The notes: generated from the letters alone by a model not told the origin. 33,827 bases of DNA from RGIG9115 sp045644665 (GCA_045644665.1 JAZRHH010000002.1:1-33827); one strand, 5' to 3'; positions 15,544 to 23,272 are shown, counted from the first letter of the stretch. Made by a program: numbers and translations.

Positions 15544-16077
15544 ATGGATTTAACAAATATAATAGCACAAATTTTTGGTATTATTGGACTTGTAATTATA
15601 GTATATTCATTCCAGTGCAAGAAAAACAAAAACTTTTTCTTAATGCAGGGAACAGGTAGCTTTATGTTCTTTCTTAACTTTCTATTAATCGGCGCTTACG
15701 CAGGAGCTCTTTTTAATCTTACAAACCTTGTAAGAGGACTTTTGTTTGCAAAAGACGGCAAAAAGGTGTGGAAGCTTGTTGTCACGGTGCTTTTATATAC
15801 TTTTTGTTATATGTTTTCCCTGCAATTTATATGGGGAAATGGTTTTATGATATTTATTTCCACGCTTCCATATGTAACCCTTGTTATCATGAGCGTTCTT
15901 ATGTGGCTTGGAAACGGAAATCATATAAGAATATTCCAGTTTACCCTCATGTCACCATCATGGATTGTACATAACATTTTCAACTTCTCGCTTGGCGGAA
16001 TTTTGTGTGAATCGTTTAATATGGTTTCTGTTATAGTATACTTTATAAGAAATGGCATAAAACCACGAAATAATTGA
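15544..16077 (+). CDS. YgjV-like inner membrane protein
   Basis: The 177-residue protein is almost entirely hydrophobic, with about six membrane segments. Features such as VYSFQCKKNK near residue 21, the FxMxGxGSFMFFLNF region and a late SPSWIVHNIFNFSLGG motif match the bacterial YgjV membrane protein family, whose function is unknown. The ATG at 15544 follows AAAGGAG and lies 15 bases after the YitT stop, so the two are probably one transcript. The following lepA has its own promoter. Confidence 0.8.
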   Translation: MDLTNIIAQIFGIIGLVIIVYSFQCKKNKNFFLMQGTGSFMFFLNFLLIGAYAGALFNLTNLVRGLLFAKDGKKVWKLVVTVLLYTFCYMFSLQFIWGNGFMIFISTLPYVTLVIMSVLMWLGNGNHIRIFQFTLMSPSWIVHNIFNFSLGGILCESFNMVSVIVYFIRNGIKPRNN

Positions 16078-16103
16078 CAATCAGCACTATTTTATGATAA
16101 AAT
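16074..16103 (+). promoter_or_regulatory. Promoter for lepA
   Basis: TTGACA (16074-16079), an 18-base spacer and TAAAAT (16098-16103) with an extended TGa. The -35 is a perfect match and overlaps the stop codon of the upstream gene. The start of transcription would be about 25 bases before the lepA start region. Confidence 0.7.
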
Positions 16104-16135
16104 ATAAAAAATAACTCTCAGGAGGAGACAACCCT

Positions 16136-17941
16136 TTGAAATCAAGACAGGAAAAAATAAGAAATTTTTGTATAATTGCTCATATAGACCACGGAAAATC
16201 TACACTTGCAGACAGGCTTTTGGAGCTTACAGGTGAGGTTGAAGCACGTGACATGGAGCAGCAGCTCCTTGACAATATGGACCTTGAAAGAGAGCGTGGA
16301 ATTACAATAAAAGCCCATGCAGTAAGGCTTCATTATAAAGCCTCTGATGGCGAGGTGTATACATTAAACCTTATAGATACACCGGGGCATGTAGACTTTA
16401 ATTACGAGGTTTCACGAAGCCTTGCGGCATGTGAAGGTGCAATACTTGTGGTTGACGCATCACAAGGAATAGAAGCGCAAACTCTTGCAAATACTTATCT
16501 TGCAATAGACCATGACCTTGAGGTTGTTCCTGTTATAAACAAAATTGACCTTCCGGCAGCAAGACCGGAGGAGGTTATAGCAGAAATTGAGGACATAATA
16601 GGAATTGAAGCAGAGGGAGCACCAAGAGTTTCTGCAAAAACAGGACTAAATATCGGTGAGGTTCTTGAAAAAATTGTAGAGGACATACCTGCACCCGAAG
16701 GTGACGAAAACGCTCCCCTAAGTGCCCTTATATTTGACAGCTACTATGACAGCTATCGTGGTGTTATAGTGTATGTGCGTGTTGTTGACGGCACTCTAAA
16801 GGCAGGGGACAGAATAAGAATGATGCAAACCGGTGCAGAGTTTGATGTTGTAGAAGTGGGCATGATGCACCCGTCAGGTCTTATTCCTACAGAGCATCTT
16901 ATGGCAGGTGATGTTGGATACATTGCTGCAAGCATAAAGAACATCCGCGACACTCGTGTAGGTGATACTGTAACCTGTACTTCAAACCCTGTAAAAGAGC
17001 CTCTTCCCGGCTATAAAAAAGTAAATTCCATGGTATACTGCGGAATATATCCGGCAGACGGTGCCCATTACGAAGACCTAAAGGAAGCACTTTTTAAGCT
17101 TCAGCTAAATGACGCATCCCTTATGTTTGAACCGGAAACGTCAGTTGCTCTTGGCTTTGGTTTCCGATGCGGATTTTTGGGACTTCTTCATATGGAAATA
17201 ATACAGGAGCGATTAGAGCGAGAATATAACCTTGACCTTGTAACTACCGCGCCAAGCGTTATATACAAGGTGTTTAAAACAGACGGGGAAATGATATGGT
17301 GTGATAACCCTACAAATCTTCCTGACCCCTCGGAAATTGCATATATGGAAGAGCCTGTAGTTAAGGCAGAAATCCTTGTGCCTGTAGACTATGTTGGAAA
17401 TGTAATGGAGCTTTGTCAGGATAGACGAGGCGTTTTCAAAAACATGGACTATATAGAACAAACCCGTGCTCTTATCCACTACGAAATACCTCTTAATGAG
17501 ATTATATACGACTTCTTTGATGCATTAAAGTCAAGAACAAAGGGATATGCGTCCTTTGACTATGAACTTAACGGCTATCAAAGAACAGACCTTGTAAAGC
17601 TTGATATTCTTCTTAATGGTGAGCTTGTTGATGCACTTTCCTTTATTGTTCATAAAGACAGTGCATATGCCCGTGGCAGAAGAATGGCAGAAAAGCTTAA
17701 AGAAGCAATTCCAAGACAGCTTTTTGAAGTACCAATCCAGGCAGCAATCGGCTCAAAAATCATAGCACGTGAAACTGTTCGTGCAATGCGTAAGGACGTG
17801 CTTGCAAAATGCTACGGCGGTGACATAACAAGAAAGAAAAAACTTCTGGAAAAGCAAAAAGAAGGAAAGAAACGTATGAGACAGGTAGGCTCTGTGGAAG
17901 TGCCACAGGAAGCGTTTATGTCAGTTCTTAAATTAGACTAG
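16136..17941 (+). CDS. lepA: Elongation factor 4 (LepA)
   Basis: LepA is a ribosome-bound translational GTPase implicated in back-translocation and in 30S biogenesis. The 601-residue length is typical. GTPase motifs are G1 AHIDHGKS (15-22), G3 DTPGH (81-85) and G4 NKID (135-138). The EF-G-like domains II, III and V follow. The C-terminal LepA-specific domain is recognisable by the RETVRAMRKDV and CYGGDITRKKKLL segments. The start is the TTG at 16136, with CAGGAGGAG at 16119-16127, eight bases away. Confidence 0.97.
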   Translation: MKSRQEKIRNFCIIAHIDHGKSTLADRLLELTGEVEARDMEQQLLDNMDLERERGITIKAHAVRLHYKASDGEVYTLNLIDTPGHVDFNYEVSRSLAACEGAILVVDASQGIEAQTLANTYLAIDHDLEVVPVINKIDLPAARPEEVIAEIEDIIGIEAEGAPRVSAKTGLNIGEVLEKIVEDIPAPEGDENAPLSALIFDSYYDSYRGVIVYVRVVDGTLKAGDRIRMMQTGAEFDVVEVGMMHPSGLIPTEHLMAGDVGYIAASIKNIRDTRVGDTVTCTSNPVKEPLPGYKKVNSMVYCGIYPADGAHYEDLKEALFKLQLNDASLMFEPETSVALGFGFRCGFLGLLHMEIIQERLEREYNLDLVTTAPSVIYKVFKTDGEMIWCDNPTNLPDPSEIAYMEEPVVKAEILVPVDYVGNVMELCQDRRGVFKNMDYIEQTRALIHYEIPLNEIIYDFFDALKSRTKGYASFDYELNGYQRTDLVKLDILLNGELVDALSFIVHKDSAYARGRRMAEKLKEAIPRQLFEVPIQAAIGSKIIARETVRAMRKDVLAKCYGGDITRKKKLLEKQKEGKKRMRQVGSVEVPQEAFMSVLKLD

Positions 17942-17958
17942 AAGGAAGTGCAAAAGGG

Positions 17959-18801
17959 ATGCAAAGGCTTATACAAGTTTGTCGAGGCTTTATAGGACGT
18001 ATTTCAAGCCACAAAATATCTGTATATGCAGGACAAGCTGCTTTGTTTATGATTATTTCCGCATTGCCTCTTTTAATGCTTATCCTGAGCCTTATAAAGT
18101 TTGTTGTACCTTTTGACGAAAGTTATATAATGGATTTTGGAACAGATTATATGCCGGACATGCTTATGCCGCTGTTTTACAGACTTGCCCAGGAGCTTTT
18201 TCATGGTGTGTCTGTCCCAATTATCTCTGTTACGTCAGTAACTGTGCTTTGGGCAGCGTCAAAGGGTATGTTGTCACTTGTGCACGGACTTGACAGCGTT
18301 TATCTATGTGACGGTAAAAGGGGGTATATAAAGCTAAGATTAATGGCTCTTTTGTATACCCTTGTGTTTATAGGCGTAATAATAGCTACACTTTTGTTTT
18401 TCGTGGCGGGCAGATATATTATAAAAATTACTGAAATTAATTTACCTTTTATATCTGCAATTTTTAAAGCTATATATTCTTTTCCGGTAGTAATATACAT
18501 TGTTGTGCTTGCACTTATATTTGCGCTTCTGTACAAAATTTTACCGGAGCGAAAGCTTCCTTTTTATAAGCATCTTCCCGGTGCTTTTGCAGCTGCGGTC
18601 GGCTGGGTTGTGTTTACTGCAGGATACTCATTTTATGTAAACCGATATGCAGACTATTCGTATATTTACGGAAGTCTGACTGCGGTTGTGCTCCTTATGC
18701 TTTGGCTGTATTTTTGCATGAATATATTTCTTTTGGGAGCAGAAGTAAATTGCCTTATATACGAAAGGAATGAAAAGCCTGTTGAAGAAAATCCAGTTTG
18801 A
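17959..18801 (+). CDS. YihY/BrkB-family membrane protein
   Basis: The 280-residue protein has about six transmembrane helices and the family segments YAGQAALFMIISALPLLML near the N-terminus, WAASKGMLSLVHGLD in the middle and YSYIYGSLTAVVLLMLWLY near the C-terminus. These identify the YihY/BrkB family, once mis-assigned as ribonuclease BN. Its transport or envelope role is unresolved. The ATG at 17959 follows AAGGAAGTG and lies 17 bases after lepA, so it is probably co-transcribed. Its last 32 bases overlap the small gene starting at 18770. Confidence 0.9.
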   Translation: MQRLIQVCRGFIGRISSHKISVYAGQAALFMIISALPLLMLILSLIKFVVPFDESYIMDFGTDYMPDMLMPLFYRLAQELFHGVSVPIISVTSVTVLWAASKGMLSLVHGLDSVYLCDGKRGYIKLRLMALLYTLVFIGVIIATLLFFVAGRYIIKITEINLPFISAIFKAIYSFPVVIYIVVLALIFALLYKILPERKLPFYKHLPGAFAAAVGWVVFTAGYSFYVNRYADYSYIYGSLTAVVLLMLWLYFCMNIFLLGAEVNCLIYERNEKPVEENPV

Positions 18802-18949
18802 ATACGATATACATTCCAAAAAAGGAAAATGTATAACAGAAAAAGGCGAGTATTTAATTGACCTAAAAAAAGATAATAAAAAAGAGGAGCAAACTGTAAC
18901 TTCTTCCGGCGGAAGCTGCGGAGAGGGATATGGTATACATTTGATATGA
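18770..18949 (+). CDS. 59-residue small protein with a Gly/Ser/Cys tail, candidate modified-peptide precursor
   Basis: The frame runs from ATG 18770 to TGA 18947-18949. Its stop overlaps the start of the next gene as ATGA, a strong sign that it is translated. The protein has a charged, Lys-rich first part (MKSLLKKIQFEYDI, then Lys-rich to residue 41) and a contrasting tail from about 42: TVTSSGGSCGEGYGIHLI, with C50. Its hydrophilic N-terminal part has no signal peptide. This leader-plus-Gly/Ser/Cys-tail layout resembles precursors of ribosomally made modified peptides, and the next gene resembles a glycosyltransferase, but the role is inference. The Shine-Dalgarno AAAGGA directly abuts the ATG, so the exact start is uncertain; an in-frame TTG at 18782 is the alternative. 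Confidence 0.65.
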   Translation: MKSLLKKIQFEYDIHSKKGKCITEKGEYLIDLKKDNKKEEQTVTSSGGSCGEGYGIHLI

Positions 18950-19710
18950 AAGCCTTTCACACCTTATGGACAAAGCCGAGAGGCACGGAAAGTATAGAAG
19001 AGTTTGAGTTTCTGACTATGGTGCTGTCTGCTCTTAAATGGCGGCAAAAAAACGGAGAAATCTTTCTTGTTACAGACTCACTTGGAGAAAAATTTATAAA
19101 ATCCAGGGGAGCAGAAAGTTGCTGGAATGGTATAATAACCGTCCTTGATAATATACCGGATAGCATATCCCCGCAAACCTATTGGGCGGCAGGGAAGATA
19201 TTTGCTCTTGACAGCTTTAGTGCACCTGTTGTATCAATTGATAATGATTTTATTGTATGGGAAAGTCTTGCCTTAGAAAATAGCAGGTCAAAGCTCTCTG
19301 TGATACATACAGAGGAACTAAACCCCTTTGTTTATCCGAATAAAGACTTTTTAAAAGAATTTGACAAAGGCTATGACTGGATGGTAAAACCTGCAAATGC
19401 CGCTTTTGTCTATTATGGTGATGAGAACTTAAAGGAAACCTATAGGGAGCTTTCTATAGAGGTCATGACCACTTTAAAAAGCGATGATACCCTTATCCCT
19501 ATGGTGTTTGCAGAGCAAAGGCTGCTTTCTATGGTAGCAAATAAAATGGGTGTGCGACTTGATACTTTTTCGAGCCTTGAAAACCTGCAAAAACACGACA
19601 GAAGATTTACTCACCTTTGGGGATATAAAGAGAAGCTAAAAAACAATCCTCCAATGAAAGAGGAATTTACAAAAAGACTACAAAATAAAATAAAGACAGA
19701 GTTTTTTTAG
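18946..19710 (+). CDS. DUF6734-like protein, putative GT-A type glycosyltransferase
   Basis: The 254-residue soluble protein begins MKAFHTLWTKPRG, has VTDSLGEKF near 42-50, YWAAGKIFAL near 79-88, and VSIDNDFIVW with D99 and D101 in a DxD-like arrangement. This looks like the nucleotide-sugar and metal site of GT-A fold glycosyltransferases. From memory, the HTLWTKP and IDND features match the family named DUF6734; I could not check this. Its start overlaps the small upstream gene by ATGA, so the two are translationally coupled and a functional pairing is likely. No membrane helix or signal peptide is seen. The stop codon lies in the loop of the downstream terminator. Confidence 0.65.
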   Translation: MKAFHTLWTKPRGTESIEEFEFLTMVLSALKWRQKNGEIFLVTDSLGEKFIKSRGAESCWNGIITVLDNIPDSISPQTYWAAGKIFALDSFSAPVVSIDNDFIVWESLALENSRSKLSVIHTEELNPFVYPNKDFLKEFDKGYDWMVKPANAAFVYYGDENLKETYRELSIEVMTTLKSDDTLIPMVFAEQRLLSMVANKMGVRLDTFSSLENLQKHDRRFTHLWGYKEKLKNNPPMKEEFTKRLQNKIKTEFF

Positions 19711-19722
19711 AACTCTGTCTTT
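19692..19722. terminator. Bidirectional terminator, DUF6734-like gene and Rrf2 gene
   Basis: AAAGACAGAGTT (19692-19703) pairs perfectly with AACTCTGTCTTT (19711-19722). The loop contains the TAG of the upstream gene. T- and A-rich flanks allow termination in both directions between these convergent genes. Confidence 0.9.
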
Positions 19723-19726
19723 TAAA

Positions 19727-20173
19727 TTATAGCAGGACTATATTATCATTTTGTCTTGCAGCCCGTCTTTGCTTATCTGCAATGTCCTTTAAGGTAATTC
19801 CCTCAAGGTATGTACTGATAGCCTTTTCAAGACCTTCCCATACGTACAATGTTTCGCACCTGTCGCATCTGTCGCATTGGTTGACACGTCCCTCAAGACA
19901 AGGCACTGGGGTAATGCTTCCCTCAGTAATTCTCAAAATCTCCGCAACAGTTGTCAGCTCTGCACCTTTTGCAAGCTTGTATCCACCCTGGAATCCGCGG
20001 CCGGCAACAAGTATGCCGCTTCCGTTAAAGAGTGGAATAATCTGCTCCAAATATTTTTTTGATATATTTTGTCTTTCTGCAATATCCTTTAATGAAATAA
20101 AGCCGCTGTCAATATTCATAGTAAGGTCAACAAGCATACGGAGAGCGTATCTGCCTTTTGTAGAAATCTTCAT
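19727..20173 (-). CDS. Rrf2/IscR-type transcriptional regulator
   Basis: The 148-residue protein starts MKISTKGRYALRMLVDL, the signature of the Rrf2 family. A winged helix-turn-helix (about 1-65) includes ISLKDIAERQNISKKYLEQI and the wing GGYKLAK. Cysteines C92, C100, C103 and C106 lie in the usual cluster-binding region, though their spacing differs from the C92/C98/C104 of E. coli IscR. An Fe-S or thiol-sensing role is likely. In many Clostridia such a gene controls iscS/iscU; here neither is adjacent, and the nearest sulfur gene is the desulfurase-like enzyme at 21898-23022. The ATG at 20173 has AGAAAGG upstream. A 142-residue open frame on the opposite strand is a shadow. Confidence 0.92.
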   Translation of the reverse strand: MKISTKGRYALRMLVDLTMNIDSGFISLKDIAERQNISKKYLEQIIPLFNGSGILVAGRGFQGGYKLAKGAELTTVAEILRITEGSITPVPCLEGRVNQCDRCDRCETLYVWEGLEKAISTYLEGITLKDIADKQRRAARQNDNIVLL

Positions 20174-20203
20174 AACAATTATTACCTTTCTTCAGATAAT
20201 AAT

Positions 20204-20232
20204 ATCATAACACAATTTATTTTATATTTCAA
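20204..20232 (-). promoter_or_regulatory. Promoter of the Rrf2 regulator gene
   Basis: On the - strand TTGAAA (20227-20232), a 17-base spacer and TATGAT (20204-20209) precede the gene by about 30 bases. The spacing is ideal. Rrf2 proteins often repress their own genes, but no clear operator palindrome was identified. Confidence 0.6.
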
Positions 20233-20238
20233 GGCTTT

Positions 20239-21093
20239 TTAAAAAAGTTGTTTTCTAAAAAATCCCTCGCCAAAAATTCCGTCAGATACAGCGGAGGTAA
20301 GAAAGGCTTTTTCGTCTGTTTCAAATACAAGATTTTTAAGACTTGCAAACTCTCTGTGTCTTACAGCACAAAGTAGTATTTTTCTTTCGCTGCCTGTAAA
20401 TGCACCCTCGGCATTTATAATTGTTACTCCTCTTCCAAGTTTTTGTATTATGGATCGTGACATATCCCGTGCCTTGTCTGTTATGATAAAGGCAAGGCGT
20501 GAGCTGTCCCCGTAGTATACAAAAAAATCTACAACCTTACCTGAAAAAAACAAAGTTATTATTCCATAAAAACCTGTTTCAATTTCCCCAAAGAATATGA
20601 CGGAAGCGGCAATTACAAAAAAATCTACAATAAGTATTGCAATTCCAATTCTCACATGAGGAAATTTAAGACGAAGAAGCATAGATACTATATCTGTGCC
20701 TCCTGTTGTAAAGCCGGAGGAAAATATAATACCAAGACCGGTACCAAACAAAATTCCGCCAAAAACACTTGCAAGAAGTCTGTCTCCTGTGTAAACAGGA
20801 AACAGCGGAGTGGCAACAAAGTCTATAATAAATGATGTAAACAAAAGGGCAAAAACAGTTTTAATAATAAGTGATTTGTCTAGTTTCCTGAACCCAAAAT
20901 AGAGTATAGGTATGTTTATCAGTATGCTCATTGTTCCGATTGGTAAGCCAAACAAATGATTTAATATTATACTTGTGCCGGAAGCGCCGCCCGGTGCAAT
21001 ATCAGCAGGGTTTAAAAAAGAGCAAATTCCTGCCGAATAAAGAAATGAGCCAAATATCATTTTAAAAAGGTTAAACATTTTAATTTTGGTCAT
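20239..21093 (-). CDS. YitT-family membrane protein (second copy)
   Basis: The 284-residue protein has the same plan as the gene at 14650: about six membrane segments with GGASGTSIILNHL near residue 32 and a second GGTDIVSMLLRLK segment. A C-terminal DUF2179 domain contains GRGVTIINAEGAFTGSER. The two are clearly paralogous but diverged. The ATG at 21093 uses GGGGA, which lies inside the 3' arm of an upstream hairpin, so access to the ribosome binding site may depend on RNA folding. It lies 53 bases downstream of folT and may be reached by read-through from it. Confidence 0.9.
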   Translation of the reverse strand: MTKIKMFNLFKMIFGSFLYSAGICSFLNPADIAPGGASGTSIILNHLFGLPIGTMSILINIPILYFGFRKLDKSLIIKTVFALLFTSFIIDFVATPLFPVYTGDRLLASVFGGILFGTGLGIIFSSGFTTGGTDIVSMLLRLKFPHVRIGIAILIVDFFVIAASVIFFGEIETGFYGIITLFFSGKVVDFFVYYGDSSRLAFIITDKARDMSRSIIQKLGRGVTIINAEGAFTGSERKILLCAVRHREFASLKNLVFETDEKAFLTSAVSDGIFGEGFFRKQLF

Positions 21094-21136
21094 AAAAAAT
21101 CCCCGCTTTCACTTTATATGTTGCGGAGATTTTTTT
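21094..21136 (-). terminator. Terminator after folT whose arm contains the next gene's ribosome binding site
   Basis: The stretches 21094-21106 and 21123-21136 are complementary over 13 positions with one mismatch (GC-rich CCGC/GCGG core plus an A/T-rich base) and a 16-base loop. Read on the - strand it ends in a T run that directly precedes the start codon of the YitT gene. The GGGGA in its 3' arm is that gene's ribosome binding site. Confidence 0.75.
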
Positions 21137-21146
21137 AATTTATACT

Positions 21147-21683
21147 TTATTTAATAAGCTTTCGTGACAGCTTTAAAAGATAGTATACAATATAGCTTTG
21201 TACAAAAATGTTTATTACCTCTTCAATAATACGCGGAGTGTAGAAAACAATAAATGCCTTGTTTATGGAATATAGCATCATAATGAGCTTTGTGTTTATT
21301 GTAGTAACAAGTACATTAACAGGGAACAGGCAGAAGAGGACTTTTACATAGTCCTTTTTTAAAATTTTAAGTGACTCTTTTTTGCTCCACAAATACATTA
21401 CTCCTATAAGCACACCTTTGAGTACTGCTGTCAAGGTAAGAAGGGGCATATATGCGCCCTCCGGACGTATAAGAAAAGACAAAACATCTATAACCCCCAT
21501 GGAAATGCCACCATATACCGGTCCGAACAAAAATGCCGGTATTACAGATATGTAGGACGAAAAGCTAATTCGCATTCCCTGTATTCCGGCAATTGGAATC
21601 ATAGGATTCAGGTAGGAAATTATTATTGACATTGCAATTAAAAGTCCGGTAATAACGAGTTTTTTGTTTTGATTTTTTTCCAT
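21147..21683 (-). CDS. folT: Folate ECF transporter S component
   Basis: FolT is the folate-binding membrane subunit of an ECF transporter that shares its energising module with RibU and others. The 178-residue protein has about six hydrophobic segments. The segments IPIAGIQGMRISFSSYISVI and LFGPVYGGISMGVIDVLSFLI (positions roughly 29-70) fit the folate-type ECF S components. The ATG at 21683 follows AAAGGGGA and seven T. The tetrahydrofolate riboswitch immediately upstream strongly supports folate as the substrate. The folate feeds, among others, the formyl-THF used by Fmt. Confidence 0.93.
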   Translation of the reverse strand: MEKNQNKKLVITGLLIAMSIIISYLNPMIPIAGIQGMRISFSSYISVIPAFLFGPVYGGISMGVIDVLSFLIRPEGAYMPLLTLTAVLKGVLIGVMYLWSKKESLKILKKDYVKVLFCLFPVNVLVTTINTKLIMMLYSINKAFIVFYTPRIIEEVINIFVQSYIVYYLLKLSRKLIK

Positions 21684-21714
21684 AAAAAAATCCCCTTTCT
21701 TCTTAAGCAGGGGG
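21684..21714 (-). promoter_or_regulatory. Expression platform of the THF riboswitch
   Basis: On the - strand a C-run (21710-21714) can pair with GGGGA (21691-21695), closing a loop that contains a small CTT/AAG pairing. A seven-T run abuts the folT ATG. The G-run is also the folT ribosome binding site, so pairing could cause termination, block translation, or both. Confidence 0.6.
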
Positions 21715-21732
21715 CTGAATTAAAAAATATTT

Positions 21733-21839
21733 TAAAACAGCGGATGAAATATTATACCGCAAGCCCTTTGAGGACTTTTCGTTCAGAAACTCTACTCCCA
21801 TTTTCTGACACTTAACGCATAATACCTGCTCTAGTTTTA
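21733..21839 (-). promoter_or_regulatory. Tetrahydrofolate riboswitch
   Basis: Read on the - strand the element shows the family's conserved blocks in order: GAGCAGG, GCGTTAAGTGT, AATGGGA, CTGAACGAAA, a G/C hairpin around CCTCAAAGG, GCGGTATAATATT and CATCCGCT. The inner stem TATTAT/ATAATA and the outer arms TAAAACTAG/CTGTTTTA pair. The order and the invariant GCGTTAAGTGT and CATCCGCT strings fit the THF-I class. It lies between a consensus promoter and folT, the classic arrangement in Clostridia. Confidence 0.95.
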
Positions 21840-21847
21840 ATAAAGCT

Positions 21848-21876
21848 ATAATAACACTTATAGCAGAATTTGTCAA
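21848..21876 (-). promoter_or_regulatory. Promoter for the THF riboswitch-folT transcript
   Basis: On the - strand TTGACA (21871-21876), 17 bases and TATTAT (21848-21853), with an extended TGt. Transcription should start near 21841, right at the aptamer's outer stem. Confidence 0.88.
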
Positions 21877-21880
21877 TACT

Positions 21881-21919
21881 TTTTTTAAAGGGACGAATTA
21901 TTTTCGTCCCTTTAAAAAA
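21881..21919. terminator. Bidirectional hairpin ending the desulfurase-like gene
   Basis: TTTTTTAAAGGGACGAA (21881-21897) pairs with TTCGTCCCTTTAAAAAA (21903-21919). The TAA of the - strand gene lies in the loop. T runs flank both sides, so it could also stop + strand transcripts from entering the gene. It abuts the folT promoter. Confidence 0.9.
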
Positions 21920-23022
21920 TTGTAAATCGAGTCTGTAAGTCTTATACGATCATAATTAGTATTAAAATATCCAAATGATGCGCGCACAGATCCCTTTTTG
22001 TTGCTTCCCAATACCTTATGGGCAATCGGTGCACAGTGATATCCGCTTCTTACGATAATTTTCTTTTGCTTATCAAGATATTCTTCCACTTCCGCCGGGT
22101 CAACTCCGTTTATATTAAATGAAACTGTGCCGTTACGATTGTTTTTTAAGGGTCCGTAAACAGATACACCGTTCATGCAAAGTAAATCCTCTATAAACAT
22201 CTCCGCAAGTTCCTTTTCTAATCTATGCGTTATTTTTGGGTCCTCAATGCATGAGGCGGCTGTTCCAAGTGCCATTACAGCAGGGGTGTTAATTGTGCCT
22301 GCGTGAAGCATATCCGGCATAAAACGCGGTTGAATAAGGCTCTCGGAAAGACTTCCTGTACCTCCTGTAATAACAGGCTTTAAGATAGCATCATTTTCAA
22401 CGTATAAAGCGCCGGTGCCAAGGGGACCAAGAAGTCCCTTGTGACCTGCAAATGCAATAAGGTCAGCACCAATTTTTTTTGCGTCAACTTCCATGCAGCC
22501 AATGCTTTGTGAGGCGTCGAGCAAAAAGTGAATTCCATACCTTTTTGAAATTTCTCCAATTTCCTCTACCGGCTGCACGGAGCCGCATACATTTGATACA
22601 TGAGTACATACAATAAGCGTTGTTTCGGGGCGTATTGCAGCTTCTATATCCTTTGGGTTAACAAATCCGCTGTCATCAGCGTCAACAATTGTAAAGTCCC
22701 CGAAGTGTGCCGCCGGACGTAGAACGCTGTTGTGGTCCATAGCCGTTACAATAACGTGGTCACCGGGGTTTAAAAGACCCAGCATTGCAAGGTTTAATGC
22801 ATAAGTGGCATTTGGTGTAAATGCTATACAGGACGGGTCTTCAACATTTAAAAGCGTTGCAAGTATTTCAGCGGTTTTATTTATGCCCTTTATAGCTCTG
22901 AGGCTTTTAGAATGTGCTCCTCTTCCGGCGTTTACACTGGTAAAAATGCTTTCGTAGAAAAGCTTTCCAAAAACACAAAGAGGTTTTTTTGCACTTGTTG
23001 CCGCATTGTCAAGATATATCAT
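21898..23022 (-). CDS. Class V aminotransferase, cysteine desulfurase family
   Basis: This PLP enzyme of 374 residues resembles cysteine desulfurases/selenocysteine lyases, which release sulfur or selenium as an enzyme-bound persulfide or selenide. MIYLDNAATS opens the protein. Visible sites are H97 in MDHNS, D169 and Q172 in LLDASQS, the PLP lysine K195 in AGHKG, and the catalytic cysteine C330 in RSGYHCAP. It matches the subfamily of desulfurase-like proteins found beside DUF3343 genes rather than IscS/SufS, with no iscU neighbour. The ATG at 23022 overlaps the DUF3343 gene by 14 bases and has GGGGAG upstream; an earlier in-frame GTG at 23031 is too close to that site. Confidence 0.9.
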   Translation of the reverse strand: MIYLDNAATSAKKPLCVFGKLFYESIFTSVNAGRGAHSKSLRAIKGINKTAEILATLLNVEDPSCIAFTPNATYALNLAMLGLLNPGDHVIVTAMDHNSVLRPAAHFGDFTIVDADDSGFVNPKDIEAAIRPETTLIVCTHVSNVCGSVQPVEEIGEISKRYGIHFLLDASQSIGCMEVDAKKIGADLIAFAGHKGLLGPLGTGALYVENDAILKPVITGGTGSLSESLIQPRFMPDMLHAGTINTPAVMALGTAASCIEDPKITHRLEKELAEMFIEDLLCMNGVSVYGPLKNNRNGTVSFNINGVDPAEVEEYLDKQKKIIVRSGYHCAPIAHKVLGSNKKGSVRASFGYFNTNYDRIRLTDSIYNFLKGRK

Positions 23023-23272
23023 CAAACACACGCTCCCCGTTTTTTGTTGTTGGGCGGAGTATTCTTCTTACCTTGAATTTTTTGTTGTGCATTAAAGACC
23101 TAAGCAGAGAAAGGTTTTCTTCTTCAAGTGACACAGAATATGAACAACCTCCCGAGGCAATCTCAGCAGGTGTATGAACAACACGAACATTAAGACAGCC
23201 AAGCTTTTCAAGCTCGCCCGCCAATCGTGAGGCTGTGGTTATTGCTCCTGTGGTTGCAAGAATTTCAGCCAT
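23009..23272 (-). CDS. DUF3343 protein, putative Se/S carrier
   Basis: The 87-residue protein has the small alpha/beta layout of the DUF3343 (Se/S carrier-like) family. It starts MAEILATTGAITTASRL and has HTPAEIASGGCSYS with C43 at the expected carrier-cysteine position; C26 is a second cysteine. Family members are thought to accept sulfur or selenium from a desulfurase, but this is not well established biochemically. The desulfurase-like gene overlaps its 3' end, giving a coupled donor-acceptor pair. The ATG at 23272 follows AAAAGGAGCTG. Confidence 0.85.
   Translation of the reverse strand: MAEILATTGAITTASRLAGELEKLGCLNVRVVHTPAEIASGGCSYSVSLEEENLSLLRSLMHNKKFKVRRILRPTTKNGERVFDDIS

Noticed and set aside
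19782..20210. Long + strand open frame of 142 codons opposite the Rrf2 gene
   Set aside because: It is antisense to a gene with clear family motifs, has no ribosome binding site, and its sequence is Ser/Ile/Pro-rich shadow type.
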